A program made the position numbers and the translations under genes. From NCBI GenBank assembly GCA_025936825.1, contig JAICSO010000001.1, forward strand, positions 682,001-746,000: DNA of 64,000 bases. The letters run 5' to 3'. Positions 42,640-52,539 of this stretch are shown in pieces. Every line of letters begins with the position of its first letter. Positions within the stretch are counted from its first letter, which is position 1. Source of the DNA: Terriglobales bacterium (lineage in GTDB: Bacteria; Acidobacteriota; Terriglobia; Terriglobales; Acidobacteriaceae). Under the pieces are notes generated by a model. The model made no database searches, was not told the origin of the DNA, and saw nothing but the letters and a program-made list of their open reading frames with translations.

Positions 42640-45090
42640 ATGAGTGCACTGACTCAGGATCTTCGATACGCAGTACGACAGTTGCGCAAGAGTTCCATGC
42701 TGACCGTTGTTGCTGTTGCCACGTTGGCGCTTGGTATCGGCGCGACGACCGTCATCTTCTCTGTGGTGAACGGTGTTCTCCTTCGGCCTCTCCGCTACGC
42801 ACATCCTCAGCAACTCTTTGTTGTGCGTGAAATCGTCCCCGAATTGAGCCAGGCGTATCCTTCGTTTCCGGCAAACCTGGCGGGGTTCAGAATCTGGCAG
42901 CGTGATTGCCGCTCGTTCAGCGATATTGCAATCGTCAAGCCTCATGGGATGACGCTGACTGGCGATGGTGATCCTGAACAGATCTCGGGAGGGCAAGCTT
43001 CGGCGAACCTGTTTGATGTTTTAGGAATTCGACCTGCTTTCGGCCGAACATTTCTGCCGCAAGAAGACAATCCGGGGAACGATCACGTTGTAGTTCTAAC
43101 GTATCCGTTCTGGCGCGAACGGTTTCACGGTGATTCGACGCTTGTTGGGCGCTCGATCACGCTCGATGGCATACCTTTCCAGGTCATTGGAGTCTTACCG
43201 AGTTCTTTTCGATATCCGAAGAATTTCGGTCCGCTCGCGGAGTTTCCTTCTCGCGTGGATTACTTCAAACCGCTCGGGCTCGATGCCGCGCAATGGTCTC
43301 CATTCGGAGACTTTGACTTTGCTGCAATCGCGCGGCTAAAGCCTGGAGTCAGTGCTGCGCAAGCGCTCGCTGAACTCAATGTGGTGCAGGCGAACATTTC
43401 GAAATCACACAATGTCGGGTTGAGCCTTCGCGCTCAACTCATCCAACTCGAGAACCAGGTTGTTGGAACGGCGCGGGCCGGGCTCCTGCTTTTGTTGGCG
43501 GGCGTAGGTGCTGTCCTTTTGATCGTCTGCCTCAATCTCGCGAACCTATTTCTTGTGCGTGTTCCGGGCCGGTTGCGCGAAGCTGGCATTCGCACCGCGC
43601 TCGGTGCATCACGGTCGCGCCTGGTCCGTCAATTGCTGACCGAGAGCACACTGCTCGCAATTGTGGGCGGAGCCGCCGGCATTGCTCTCGCCTACTACGG
43701 AGTACACCTGCTGATCGCGGTAGCTCCTGCCAATCTTCCACGGATTGACGAGGTGCAGATCGACGCGCGCGTCGTGTGCATTTCGGCGGTCATCTCAATC
43801 CTGACAGGAATCTGTTTCGGCGTATTTCCCAGCTGGACCTTCACTCAGTCGGACCCTCAGCAAGCAATCAAAGCCGGCGCTACCACGGTCACGGATAGCC
43901 GGACTTCGCGCCGGCTCCGCACGTCACTGGTGGGATTCGAAGTCGGGCTAGGAACTCTGCTGCTTGCGCTCGCCGGTTTGCTCACGTTGAGCATGGTCCG
44001 GCTGCTGGGCGTGGATAAAGGATTCACAACCGAACACGTCGTCGCAGCCGATATTACGTTACCTCCTGCGCTCTATCAGAAGAAGGAGCAGAAGCAAGCC
44101 TTTTTTGAAAACGTACTTGCGCGCGTACATGCATTGCCTGGAGTGAGCCATGCGGCTTGGATCAGCCGCCTTCCCCTCGAGGGCCAGGAACAAGTGGACA
44201 ACATTGTCGTTCCAGGACGCGCGATTCCGGAGACACAAACCCCGCTGGCGAACTACCGATTTGTCACGAGCGAGTATTTTCGGACGCTCGACATCCCATT
44301 GCTGAAGGGTCGAATGCTTGAACCCGCCGATGCTGAGCGCCATGTCGCGGTGATTTCAGAGAGCGCGGCGAAAAGAGTCTGGCCCGGCGAAGACCCGATC
44401 GGCAAGAAATTCCGTACCGGTGGAGATCCTCAGTGGCCGCAGGTGGAAGTAGTTGGCGTTGTCGGGGACATCCGGGGAGTCGCGCTTGATGAGTCCCCAG
44501 GGCTGATGATTTACCAGCCGATCGGGCCGGGCTCGCCGAAGTGGTGGGGCGGTCGCGCGTCGCTGGTAGTGCGTTCGACGCTTGCTCCTGCGTCGTTATT
44601 TTCTGCTGTCCGCACCGCGATTCACGACGGAGATGCCGGGGTGCCGATCGTAGAGCTTCGACCGATGACCGAGATTGTTTCCGAATCGGTCAGCATTCGC
44701 CGGTTTGAGCTCGCGCTCGCCTCTTTATTTGGAATTCTCGCATTGGCGCTGGCGGCTCTCGGAATTTATGGCGTCGTGGGTTATTCGGTCGCCAGTCGCC
44801 GGCAAGAAATGGGGATACGAATTGCCCTAGGTGCGCGCTCGTCGGATTTGCGCAGCCTGGTCCTTATCAAAGGGATGTTGCCGGTCATCATTGGATGGGC
44901 GGGCGGCATTCTGGCCGCAATCGCCGCTGGCTCCCTGATGCGAAGTCTGCTGTTCGGTGTTACTTCGCATAATCTGGTGACGATTGGTTGCGTCAGCGCA
45001 GTCGTCCTCGCAACTGCGGTACTGGCCTGCTACATCCCCGCGCGCCGAGCCGCCAAGGTCGATCCTATGGTGGCGCTGAGATACGAGTGA
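42640..45090 (+). CDS. ADOP-family permease 3 of 10
   Basis: The product is 816 aa from ATG 42640, following GAGGG; a GTG overlapping the previous stop (42628) is possible. The leader reads LTQDLRYAVRQLRKSSML. The first periplasmic domain has NLFDVLGIRPAFGRTFLP and FQVIGVLPSSFRYP. FtsX block 1 is at LLLLLAGVGAVLLIVCLNL and block 2 at LALAALGIYGVVGYSVAS. It is the most diverged of its sub-group in the leader (SSML instead of SPGF) and has a longer second periplasmic domain with a WWGGRASLVVRST segment. It ends ARRAAKVDPMVALRYE. Confidence 0.9.
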   Translation: MSALTQDLRYAVRQLRKSSMLTVVAVATLALGIGATTVIFSVVNGVLLRPLRYAHPQQLFVVREIVPELSQAYPSFPANLAGFRIWQRDCRSFSDIAIVKPHGMTLTGDGDPEQISGGQASANLFDVLGIRPAFGRTFLPQEDNPGNDHVVVLTYPFWRERFHGDSTLVGRSITLDGIPFQVIGVLPSSFRYPKNFGPLAEFPSRVDYFKPLGLDAAQWSPFGDFDFAAIARLKPGVSAAQALAELNVVQANISKSHNVGLSLRAQLIQLENQVVGTARAGLLLLLAGVGAVLLIVCLNLANLFLVRVPGRLREAGIRTALGASRSRLVRQLLTESTLLAIVGGAAGIALAYYGVHLLIAVAPANLPRIDEVQIDARVVCISAVISILTGICFGVFPSWTFTQSDPQQAIKAGATTVTDSRTSRRLRTSLVGFEVGLGTLLLALAGLLTLSMVRLLGVDKGFTTEHVVAADITLPPALYQKKEQKQAFFENVLARVHALPGVSHAAWISRLPLEGQEQVDNIVVPGRAIPETQTPLANYRFVTSEYFRTLDIPLLKGRMLEPADAERHVAVISESAAKRVWPGEDPIGKKFRTGGDPQWPQVEVVGVVGDIRGVALDESPGLMIYQPIGPGSPKWWGGRASLVVRSTLAPASLFSAVRTAIHDGDAGVPIVELRPMTEIVSESVSIRRFELALASLFGILALALAALGIYGVVGYSVASRRQEMGIRIALGARSSDLRSLVLIKGMLPVIIGWAGGILAAIAAGSLMRSLLFGVTSHNLVTIGCVSAVVLATAVLACYIPARRAAKVDPMVALRYE

Positions 45091-45103
45091 TCTGGAGTGA
45101 ATC

Positions 45104-47530
45104 ATGAATCTGTGGCGTGATTTGCGTTTTGGATTTCGGCTTTGGAAGAAAAACTATGGCTTTGCTGCGATTGCTGCCCTGACGCTCGCCCTTGGAGTCG
45201 GTGCGACCACCGCGATCTTCAGCGTCATCTACGCCACGCTGTTCGAGCCCATGCCGTATCCCAAGCCTGACCAGTTGATGGTTCTGTGGTCCAAGGTCAC
45301 AGACTTTCACAACGTCGTTTCAGCCGGCGACTTCCGTGATTGGGCTCAGCAGAACACGACGTTCCAGTCGATGTCGGCCTCAACCGGTGCAAGTTTCAAC
45401 CTTGCGATGCCGGGCTCGGCGCCCCAAATGATAGACGGGGGACGCGCCACCCCCGGTTTATACGACAAGGTATTCGGAGAAAAACCCTGGATGGGCCGAT
45501 ACTTCCTGCCGGATGAGACGCAGGCTGGCAAAGATCACGTCGTAATCATGACCCATCGTCTATGGGAGCGCCTGGGATCGAATCCCAATATCGTCGGTAC
45601 ACAGCTCAGGTTGGACGGCGAGATCTATACCGTAGTTGGCGTGCGACCGCCCGGTCAGCCTGACCGCATGGCCGGCGACCTTTTCGCCCCGCTGACGTTC
45701 AAACCCGAACAACTCAATCACGACTTTCACTGGCTGCTTGTCTTTGGCCGCGTGAAGCCGCACGTCACATTGGCGCAGGCACAGGCGGACATGAATGTTG
45801 TTGCAGGCCGGATTGCGCATGACTATCCGATTTCCAATAAGGGCTGGGGAATTTATGTAGAGCCACTTCACAACGATTTCCTGCCGAAAGACGTGGTGAA
45901 GACCATGTGGCTGCTCATGGCGGCAGTGGCATTCGTGCTGCTGATCGCCTGCGTCAACGTTGCCAATCTTCTTCTTGCGCGCGGAACGACTCGGCAGCGT
46001 GAGGTCGCAATGCGGTCTTCGCTGGGAGCGACACGCAGACAGATTTTCGCGCAGTTGCTCAGCGAAAGTGTCGCGCTAGCCTGCATCGGCGGAATCGCCG
46101 GGACGGTGCTGAGCTACGTCATGATTAAAGCCTTGCTCGTCACCATGCCGCAATACACGCTTCCATCGGAGGCGAACGTTCGGCTGAGTGTTCCGGTGCT
46201 GCTTTTCACATTCGGAACCACAATGATCGCCGGTGTATTGTTCGGCTGCGCCCCCGCATGGCAGGCGTCGAAACTCGATTTGAATGAGACGTTGAAAGAA
46301 GGAAGTAGAGGGTTCGGCGCATCGGGAAAGCACCGTCTTCGCCGATCTCTAGTTGTTGTCGAGTTCGCGCTCGCTTTAGCTCTACTTGCCGGGGCTGGAC
46401 TCGCCCTGCACAGTTTCTGGAACCTGGCGCGGGTCAATCCTGGTTTCCGCATTGATCACTTGCTCACTTTCGGTCTGCCGGTGGCGCAAGACAAGCTCAC
46501 AAAGCCTGAGCAGATCGTTGGCTTCTATCGCCAACTCATCGAGCGCGTCCAGGCACTGCCCGGCGTGGAGCAGGCTGGCGTCGCAAATGGACAGCCGATA
46601 ACGGGGGCCAGCATGGGCATGCCCTTCAGCATCGAGGGGCAGACCGTTGCCGACCCATCCTCGCGGCCGGGCGCAGCATTCGTCTTGACCACTCCCGGTT
46701 ACTACCGGACATTCGGCATTCAAATGGCCCAGGGGCGCACGTTCACCGACGAAGACCGGGCGGGGAGCGTGCCCGTAGCGATCGTCAATCAGGCCTTCGC
46801 CGACAAATACCTGAAAGGCATGGATCCGCTCAAGCAGCGACTCATGGTTGAACAACTGATTCCCGGAGTCGCGAAGCTGGGCCCGACCATTCCCTGGCAG
46901 ATCGTTGGTGTCGCCAGAAATGTGCACAACAATGGACCACGAGGAGACGGCTTCCCAGAGATTGACGTCCCGTTCTGGCAAAGTCCGTGGCCACAGGCTC
47001 TTATGGCGGTTCGCACTGTGGGTAATCCAGAAATGTTGACAAAGGCGATTGCTGCCCAAGTGCACTCTATCGATCCGGACCTCGCAATGGCGAACGTGAA
47101 GACGATGGACCAAATTGTGAGTGAGTCCCTGGTTAGCGACCGCTTCGTGTCGTTGCTATTTGGGACGTTTGCCACCGTGGCGCTTTTGCTGGCTGCCATC
47201 GGGATTTATGGGGTCATGGCGTTCACGGTGGCCCAGCGCACGCACGAAATCGGTTTGCGCATCGCACTCGGAGCCAACGAACGGGAAGTGTTACGGATCA
47301 TTCTGCGAGAGGGACTGATGCTCGCCGCTATTGGCCTGGCATTTGGACTGGCGGCCGCTTGCCTGGTTGGCCGCACTATGCGCAGCACACTTTACAACGT
47401 TGGCGCGATCGACCTGCCAGCTTTTGCTGTCGTTGCGATTGTGCTGCTCGCGAGCGCAATGCTCGCCTGCTACGTCCCCGCGCGGCGAGCAACCAGGGTC
47501 GATCCTATGGTGGCGCTGAGATACGAATAG
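45104..47530 (+). CDS. ADOP-family permease 4 of 10
   Basis: The product is 808 aa from ATG 45104, with GGAG upstream. The leader is DLRFGFRLWKKNYGF, unlike the RKSPGF consensus. Throughout, it follows permease 1 closely: KPEQLNHDFHWLLVFGRVKP, SSLGATRRQIFAQLL and FGCAPAWQAS match the same segments there almost residue for residue. Lengths agree within a residue. The end is ARRATRVDPMVALRYE with TAG as stop. It looks like a duplicate of permease 1 that came to lie two genes away. Confidence 0.92.
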   Translation: MNLWRDLRFGFRLWKKNYGFAAIAALTLALGVGATTAIFSVIYATLFEPMPYPKPDQLMVLWSKVTDFHNVVSAGDFRDWAQQNTTFQSMSASTGASFNLAMPGSAPQMIDGGRATPGLYDKVFGEKPWMGRYFLPDETQAGKDHVVIMTHRLWERLGSNPNIVGTQLRLDGEIYTVVGVRPPGQPDRMAGDLFAPLTFKPEQLNHDFHWLLVFGRVKPHVTLAQAQADMNVVAGRIAHDYPISNKGWGIYVEPLHNDFLPKDVVKTMWLLMAAVAFVLLIACVNVANLLLARGTTRQREVAMRSSLGATRRQIFAQLLSESVALACIGGIAGTVLSYVMIKALLVTMPQYTLPSEANVRLSVPVLLFTFGTTMIAGVLFGCAPAWQASKLDLNETLKEGSRGFGASGKHRLRRSLVVVEFALALALLAGAGLALHSFWNLARVNPGFRIDHLLTFGLPVAQDKLTKPEQIVGFYRQLIERVQALPGVEQAGVANGQPITGASMGMPFSIEGQTVADPSSRPGAAFVLTTPGYYRTFGIQMAQGRTFTDEDRAGSVPVAIVNQAFADKYLKGMDPLKQRLMVEQLIPGVAKLGPTIPWQIVGVARNVHNNGPRGDGFPEIDVPFWQSPWPQALMAVRTVGNPEMLTKAIAAQVHSIDPDLAMANVKTMDQIVSESLVSDRFVSLLFGTFATVALLLAAIGIYGVMAFTVAQRTHEIGLRIALGANEREVLRIILREGLMLAAIGLAFGLAAACLVGRTMRSTLYNVGAIDLPAFAVVAIVLLASAMLACYVPARRATRVDPMVALRYE

Positions 47531-47539
47531 GAGCGAAAG

Positions 47540-49987
47540 ATGTCTGGAGTGATTCAGGATTTTCAGTACGCAGTTCGTCAGGTGCGCAAGAGCCCGGGGT
47601 TCGCCGCTATAGCCGTGATCACGCTGGCACTCGGAATCGGTGCTAATACTTCAATCTTTTCAGTGGTCAATGCTGTGCTGTTGCGCTCGCTTCCTTTTTC
47701 CGATGCAGGGCGCTTAGTGCGCGTCTGGCATACGCCTCCGCAGAGTAGTTTTCCGCGCATCAGTGTTTTCTCGATCTCGCCTGCCAACTTCCTCGATTGG
47801 CAGAGCCAGAACCACGTGTTCTCGAGCATGGCAATCTACGGCTTCGGCGGGTTCACTCTGACGGGTGGCGACAAAGCTGAGCAGGTAACCGCCAGCCGTG
47901 TTTCGGCTGCGTTCTTCTCGACTCTGGGTGCTCGGCCAATGCTCGGGCGCGTATTCTCAGCGCAAGAAGACGAGCCCGGACACTCCAATGTAGTAATTCT
48001 TAGCCATCGTTTCTGGCAGGACCACTTTGGTTCGAACCGCGACATTGTTGGCCGCGATATCACACTCGATGGCACCAAATATCTTGTCGCCGGTGTGATG
48101 CCTCCCAGTTTTCGGTTTCCCGATTTCGCCCAGGTCTGGACTCCCATGGCTTGGACCGACCAGGAGAAGACCGTTCGCGGCAATCACAACTATCTCGCCG
48201 TCGCACGCCTCAAGCCTGGAGTTGATCTGAAACAGGCGCAAGCCGAGATGAACACAATTTCCAGCAGGCTGGAGCAGCAATATCCCGCGGATGACAAAGG
48301 ATGGGGAGCGTTGTTGCGGCCGCTCCAGGCCGACCTGGTGAGCGACGTGCGGCCTGCGCTTCTTGTGTTGCTGGGTGCAGTCGGGTTCATTCTGCTGATC
48401 GCTTGCGTGAACGTGACCAACTTGTCCTTGGCACGAATCTTCAGCCGGCATAAAGAAATTGCAATTCGCACCGCAATGGGCGCGAGTTCTGCGCGCATCA
48501 TCCGCCAGATTGTCGTTGAGAGTGTGCTTCTGGCCTTAGCAGGCGGCGCGCTCGGGCTCGCCTATGCGCATTTCGGCGTTCGTCTGATCATGGCTTTCCT
48601 CGCCGATAAACTGTCGGCATCGATGGAAGCGAATCTCGACCTCAAGGTGTTGGCGTTCACGGCCGCGGTCTCCGTGTTAACCGGTGTGGTTGCGGGCATC
48701 CTGCCTGCATTGCATCTCAGTCGCGCGAACGTTAATCAGGCTTTGAAACAAGGCTTAGGGCGAACCGGGAGCGACTCCGGCGGGAACCGCACGCGTAGCG
48801 TTCTGGTGGTGGTTGAAGTCGCACTCTCACTGGTGCTCCTAATTGGCGCTGGCCTCATGATTCGCAGCTTTCAGACTCTGCGAACGGTCAACCCCGGATT
48901 TGACGCGCGTGGCGTCCTTACGATGACAGCCGGGATTTCGCGCGGGAAATTCTCGACGGCGAACGAACAAATCAGCTTCTTCGAACGCACGCTGGAGCGC
49001 ATCCGTGCACTGCCAAGTGTTACGGCGGCAGGCGTCATCGATGACGTTCCCCTCGGTGGAGGCGGATCCCATCAGCCGATTGCTGTCGAGGGCCGCGCCA
49101 TAGTACCCATGGCGGAACAACCGGAGGTGGACGTTCGGAGGATTAGCGCCGGCTACCTGAGCGCTCTACAGATTCCTGTGCTGCGCGGGCGCGACTTCGA
49201 CAGCAGCGATGTGGCCGGGAGACCCTCAACCATTCTTATCAGTGCATCACTGGCGAAGCAATTCTGGCCGGAAGAGGACCCGATCGGGAAGCACATCACG
49301 CTGACTTTTTTTCCAGGCGTGGTGCGCGAGATCGTCGGCGTCGTGGGAGATGTTAAGGGAGACGGTTTGGACCAGACGCGCGCGCCCGCAACCCTTTACA
49401 TGCCTCTGGATCAACTGGCGCCTCCTCAAGGGGAGCAGTGGCGTTCCTCGTCCATGACGTTAGTCGTGCGTTCGAGTTCCAGTCCTGAAGCCATGGTTTC
49501 AGCCGTGACGAATGCAATTCGCGAAATCGACAGCACGATACCCGTCACCAACGTTCAGACTATGGAGGACTTGGTCACAACCTCCCTTTCTTCTGAGCGC
49601 TTCAGCCTGTTATTGCTGGGCGCCTTTGCTCTGCTGGCACTCATTTTGGCTGCGATCGGAATATATAGCGTCTTGTCTTACAGCGTTCGCCGCAGAGTGC
49701 AGGAGATCGGCATACGCCTGGCGCTCGGTGCTTCTCTCAGCGATGTTCTCCGCATGGTTATCTTCGAAGGGCTGCGGCCAACGTTGCTGGGCGTCTTGAT
49801 CGGAATTGCCGGCGCTTTCACTTTGGCTCGGGTCATGTCCAACCTTATTTACGGCGTAAAACCAACCGATCCGCTGACGTTCGTTTCTGTGGCATTTCTT
49901 TTAGGTGTGGTGGCGCTGGGTGCCAGCATCATCCCAGCCTACCGCGCCGCGAAAGTCGATCCGCTGGTGGCGCTGAGGTACGAGTAA
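47540..49987 (+). CDS. ADOP-family permease 5 of 10
   Basis: The product is 815 aa, starting 9 nt after permease 4 with GGAGCG as ribosome site. The leader is [17 protein letters not shown]. The first periplasmic domain has [20 protein letters not shown] and [15 protein letters not shown]. FtsX block 1 is at [18 protein letters not shown] and block 2 at [18 protein letters not shown]. The end is [15 protein letters not shown]: Leu replaces Met in the DPMVAL tail, and the stop is TAA. It groups with permeases 2 and 3. Confidence 0.92.
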   Translation: MSGVIQDFQYAVRQVRKSPGFAAIAVITLALGIGANTSIFSVVNAVLLRSLPFSDAGRLVRVWHTPPQSSFPRISVFSISPANFLDWQSQNHVFSSMAIYGFGGFTLTGGDKAEQVTASRVSAAFFSTLGARPMLGRVFSAQEDEPGHSNVVILSHRFWQDHFGSNRDIVGRDITLDGTKYLVAGVMPPSFRFPDFAQVWTPMAWTDQEKTVRGNHNYLAVARLKPGVDLKQAQAEMNTISSRLEQQYPADDKGWGALLRPLQADLVSDVRPALLVLLGAVGFILLIACVNVTNLSLARIFSRHKEIAIRTAMGASSARIIRQIVVESVLLALAGGALGLAYAHFGVRLIMAFLADKLSASMEANLDLKVLAFTAAVSVLTGVVAGILPALHLSRANVNQALKQGLGRTGSDSGGNRTRSVLVVVEVALSLVLLIGAGLMIRSFQTLRTVNPGFDARGVLTMTAGISRGKFSTANEQISFFERTLERIRALPSVTAAGVIDDVPLGGGGSHQPIAVEGRAIVPMAEQPEVDVRRISAGYLSALQIPVLRGRDFDSSDVAGRPSTILISASLAKQFWPEEDPIGKHITLTFFPGVVREIVGVVGDVKGDGLDQTRAPATLYMPLDQLAPPQGEQWRSSSMTLVVRSSSSPEAMVSAVTNAIREIDSTIPVTNVQTMEDLVTTSLSSERFSLLLLGAFALLALILAAIGIYSVLSYSVRRRVQEIGIRLALGASLSDVLRMVIFEGLRPTLLGVLIGIAGAFTLARVMSNLIYGVKPTDPLTFVSVAFLLGVVALGASIIPAYRAAKVDPLVALRYE

Positions 49988-50000
49988 GAGGAGAAGAAGA

Positions 50001-52529
50001 ATGACCGGCTTGCTACAGGATGTCCGTTTCGCTTTCAGGCAATTGAGAAGAACACCGGGATTCACGGTGACCGCAATTATCACCTTAGCACTGGGCATCG
50101 GCGCAAATGCGGCAATCTTCACGCTGGTGAATGCAGTCCTGACGAAGAACCTGCCGGTAGCGGATCCGAAGTCGCTACTCCTGTTTGCTGACCAAAACTT
50201 CTGCTGCGTTGGTTCTGGAACTCCCCCGGGCGGCGACTACGGGCTCTTTTCCACCGACGTCTACGAACAATTGAAAAAGAATGCGCCGGAATTCGAAGAG
50301 CTGGCGGCGATGCAGGCCGGGTTTGAATACCGTCCCATCGTCGCGCGCCGCGGTGCAACACCGGAGACCGCACGGTCCGTGATGGGTGAATTTGTTTCCG
50401 GCAATTACTTCCGGATCTTTGGCCTGCGCCCGGCCGCCGGACAATTGTTCTCCGATGCGGATGATGCTCAAGGCGCCCCCAACGTCGCGGTGATGAGTTA
50501 TGAGAAATGGAAAAACGATTACGCGAGCGATCAATCGATCGTCGGCAGCACATTTTTCGTGAATACGAAGCCGGTCACAATTGTGGGTATTGCGCCCGAA
50601 GGTTTCTACGGTGATCGCTTATCGACAACGCCGCCGGACTTTTATTTGCCCATCGAGTCCATGCCGGTCATCGCTAACGTGCCCTACGTGCACGATGCAG
50701 ACACAAATTGGCTCTATATTGTGGGTCGCGTAAAGCCCGGTTACTCGATCGCCCAGGTCCAGGCAAAAATGAGCGGCCTCCTGCGGCAGGCGTTGGCAAC
50801 GACTCGCACCTACTCGACAGAAAACGACAAAGCAAAACTGCCGAAGGTTCACGTGGTCCTTACGCCCGGCGGCGCGGGCATCCAGCACCTGCAGGAAGGG
50901 TATGCGTCGCAATTGAAGCTGCTGATGTGGACCTCGGTGCTGGTTCTGTTGATCGCCTGCGCCAACATCGCAAATCTGCTTTTGGTGCGGGGAATGGCGC
51001 GGAAAGCCGAAATGTCGGTCAGAACTGCGCTCGGAGCGGTGCGTAGAAGAATCATCTTTCAATTGCTCACTGAAAGCGTGCTGCTCTCCGGCCTAGGAGG
51101 AATCGCCGGACTGGTTGTGGCCTATGCCGGAACGCGAATGCTGCTCGCAATTGCATTTCCCGGAGCGGCGAGTCCGATCCATGCCGGCCCTTCGTCCGCG
51201 GTGCTGGCTTTCGCATGCGGACTGACGTTACTGACTGGCATTTTGTTTGGCATCGCGCCCGCCTGGATTGCGGCGCGAACTGAACCCGCAGATGCGCTGC
51301 GCAGCGGTTCGAAGACAACGGCAGGAGGAGCCAGCTTACTTCAGCGCGGGTTGGTCGTCGCGCAAGCAGGGGTCTCGCTTGTTCTCCTCGTGGGAGCAGG
51401 CCTGTTTGCCCAAAGCCTGAACCGGCTTGAGCACATTGATCTGAAACTCGACTCGACAAACCGCTACATCGTTCATTTCAACCCCCAGGCTCCCGGTTAC
51501 ACGCAGCGCCAGGTCGGCGATTTGTACCGCATGCTAGAACAGCGATTCCATGCCATTCCAGGTGTCGAAAAGGTTGGTATTTCGACTTACACACCCATGG
51601 AGGACAACAACGACGGCTTTAGCGTGCGCGTGCAGGGCCAGCCGGATCCGAACGTCAGCGCCTCCTTTATTAAGGGGAACGCGGACTACTTCGATTCGGT
51701 CGGGACTCGCGTGATTGCCGGACGAGGCATTCAGGAACAGGACACACCGGCATCCACCATCATTGCGGTCGTGAACGAATCCTTTGTGAAGAAGCTATTC
51801 AAGCCGGGTGAAAACCCAATTGGGCAGCATTTTGGTGCGCCGGACAGGCCGGGAGATTACGAAATCGTGGGTGTTGTCGAAGACACGGCCTACACCGACG
51901 CAACCTGGAAAGATCACCCGATGTACTTTGTGCCGCTGCTGCAGAGGCCGGCCGAGATCAAGAAGCCCATCGAGAATGACGAAATGATGTATGCCAGCGC
52001 GATTGTGCTGAAGACGGCGCGCCCGATGAACGACATGGAGGCGCTGGCTCGACGTACTCTTTCCGAAATCAACCCAAACCTGGCGATCACAAAGTTCCAA
52101 ACCTTTGATCGTCAGATTGCCGACCGCTTTGACGATGAACGCATGCTCGCGCAGTTGACAGGGCTGTTTGGCGTTCTCGCTCTGCTGCTGACGATTGTTG
52201 GACTCTACGGCGTCACCGCGTATGCCGTGGCGCGGAGAACTTCGGAGATTGGCATTCGCGTGGCGCTCGGCGCCGAGCGTCTCGGCGTAACCGCCATGGT
52301 GCTGCGTGGCGCGCTGGCTCAGATCATCTTGGGGCTCGCGCTCGGCATTCCCGCTGCGTTCTTCTGCGTACGGCTGATTTCATCGCAGCTGTATCAGGCC
52401 AAGCAGGTCAGCCTCACCGCCCTCGGTGGAGCAGTCTTTGTTTTACTCGCGTCAGGACTCCTGGCTGGCCTCATCCCCGCCCGCCGCGCCGCGAAGGTCG
52501 ATCCCATGGTGGCGCTGAGATACGAGTGA
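50001..52529 (+). CDS. ADOP-family permease 6 of 10
   Basis: The product is 842 aa, the longest of the set, starting 13 nt after permease 5 with GAGGAG upstream. The leader is LLQDVRFAFRQLRRTPGF and TM1 runs into IFTLVNAVLTKNLPV, which marks a second sub-group (6, 7, 8, 10). The first periplasmic domain has an unusual Cys pair (NFCCVGSG) and VSGNYFRIFGLRPAAGQ. FtsX block 1 is at VLVLLIACANIANLLL and block 2 at LLLTIVGLYGVTAYAVAR. It ends ARRAAKVDPMVALRYE. Confidence 0.92.
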   Translation: MTGLLQDVRFAFRQLRRTPGFTVTAIITLALGIGANAAIFTLVNAVLTKNLPVADPKSLLLFADQNFCCVGSGTPPGGDYGLFSTDVYEQLKKNAPEFEELAAMQAGFEYRPIVARRGATPETARSVMGEFVSGNYFRIFGLRPAAGQLFSDADDAQGAPNVAVMSYEKWKNDYASDQSIVGSTFFVNTKPVTIVGIAPEGFYGDRLSTTPPDFYLPIESMPVIANVPYVHDADTNWLYIVGRVKPGYSIAQVQAKMSGLLRQALATTRTYSTENDKAKLPKVHVVLTPGGAGIQHLQEGYASQLKLLMWTSVLVLLIACANIANLLLVRGMARKAEMSVRTALGAVRRRIIFQLLTESVLLSGLGGIAGLVVAYAGTRMLLAIAFPGAASPIHAGPSSAVLAFACGLTLLTGILFGIAPAWIAARTEPADALRSGSKTTAGGASLLQRGLVVAQAGVSLVLLVGAGLFAQSLNRLEHIDLKLDSTNRYIVHFNPQAPGYTQRQVGDLYRMLEQRFHAIPGVEKVGISTYTPMEDNNDGFSVRVQGQPDPNVSASFIKGNADYFDSVGTRVIAGRGIQEQDTPASTIIAVVNESFVKKLFKPGENPIGQHFGAPDRPGDYEIVGVVEDTAYTDATWKDHPMYFVPLLQRPAEIKKPIENDEMMYASAIVLKTARPMNDMEALARRTLSEINPNLAITKFQTFDRQIADRFDDERMLAQLTGLFGVLALLLTIVGLYGVTAYAVARRTSEIGIRVALGAERLGVTAMVLRGALAQIILGLALGIPAAFFCVRLISSQLYQAKQVSLTALGGAVFVLLASGLLAGLIPARRAAKVDPMVALRYE
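52494..52529 (+). repeat. 36-bp conserved gene tail shared by permeases 1-8 (reference copy)
   Basis: The last 36 bases of permease 6, encoding KVDPMVALRYE and the stop, are matched almost base for base at 40108-40143, 42596-42631, 45055-45090, 47495-47530, 49952-49987, 55021-55056 and 57551-57586. By eye each copy differs from this one at 0-6 positions, less than the flanking coding DNA. In most copies the stop context TGAGG also gives the next gene its Shine-Dalgarno. Permeases 9 and 10 lack it. Confidence 0.7.
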
Positions 52530-52539
52530 GGAATTTCTC

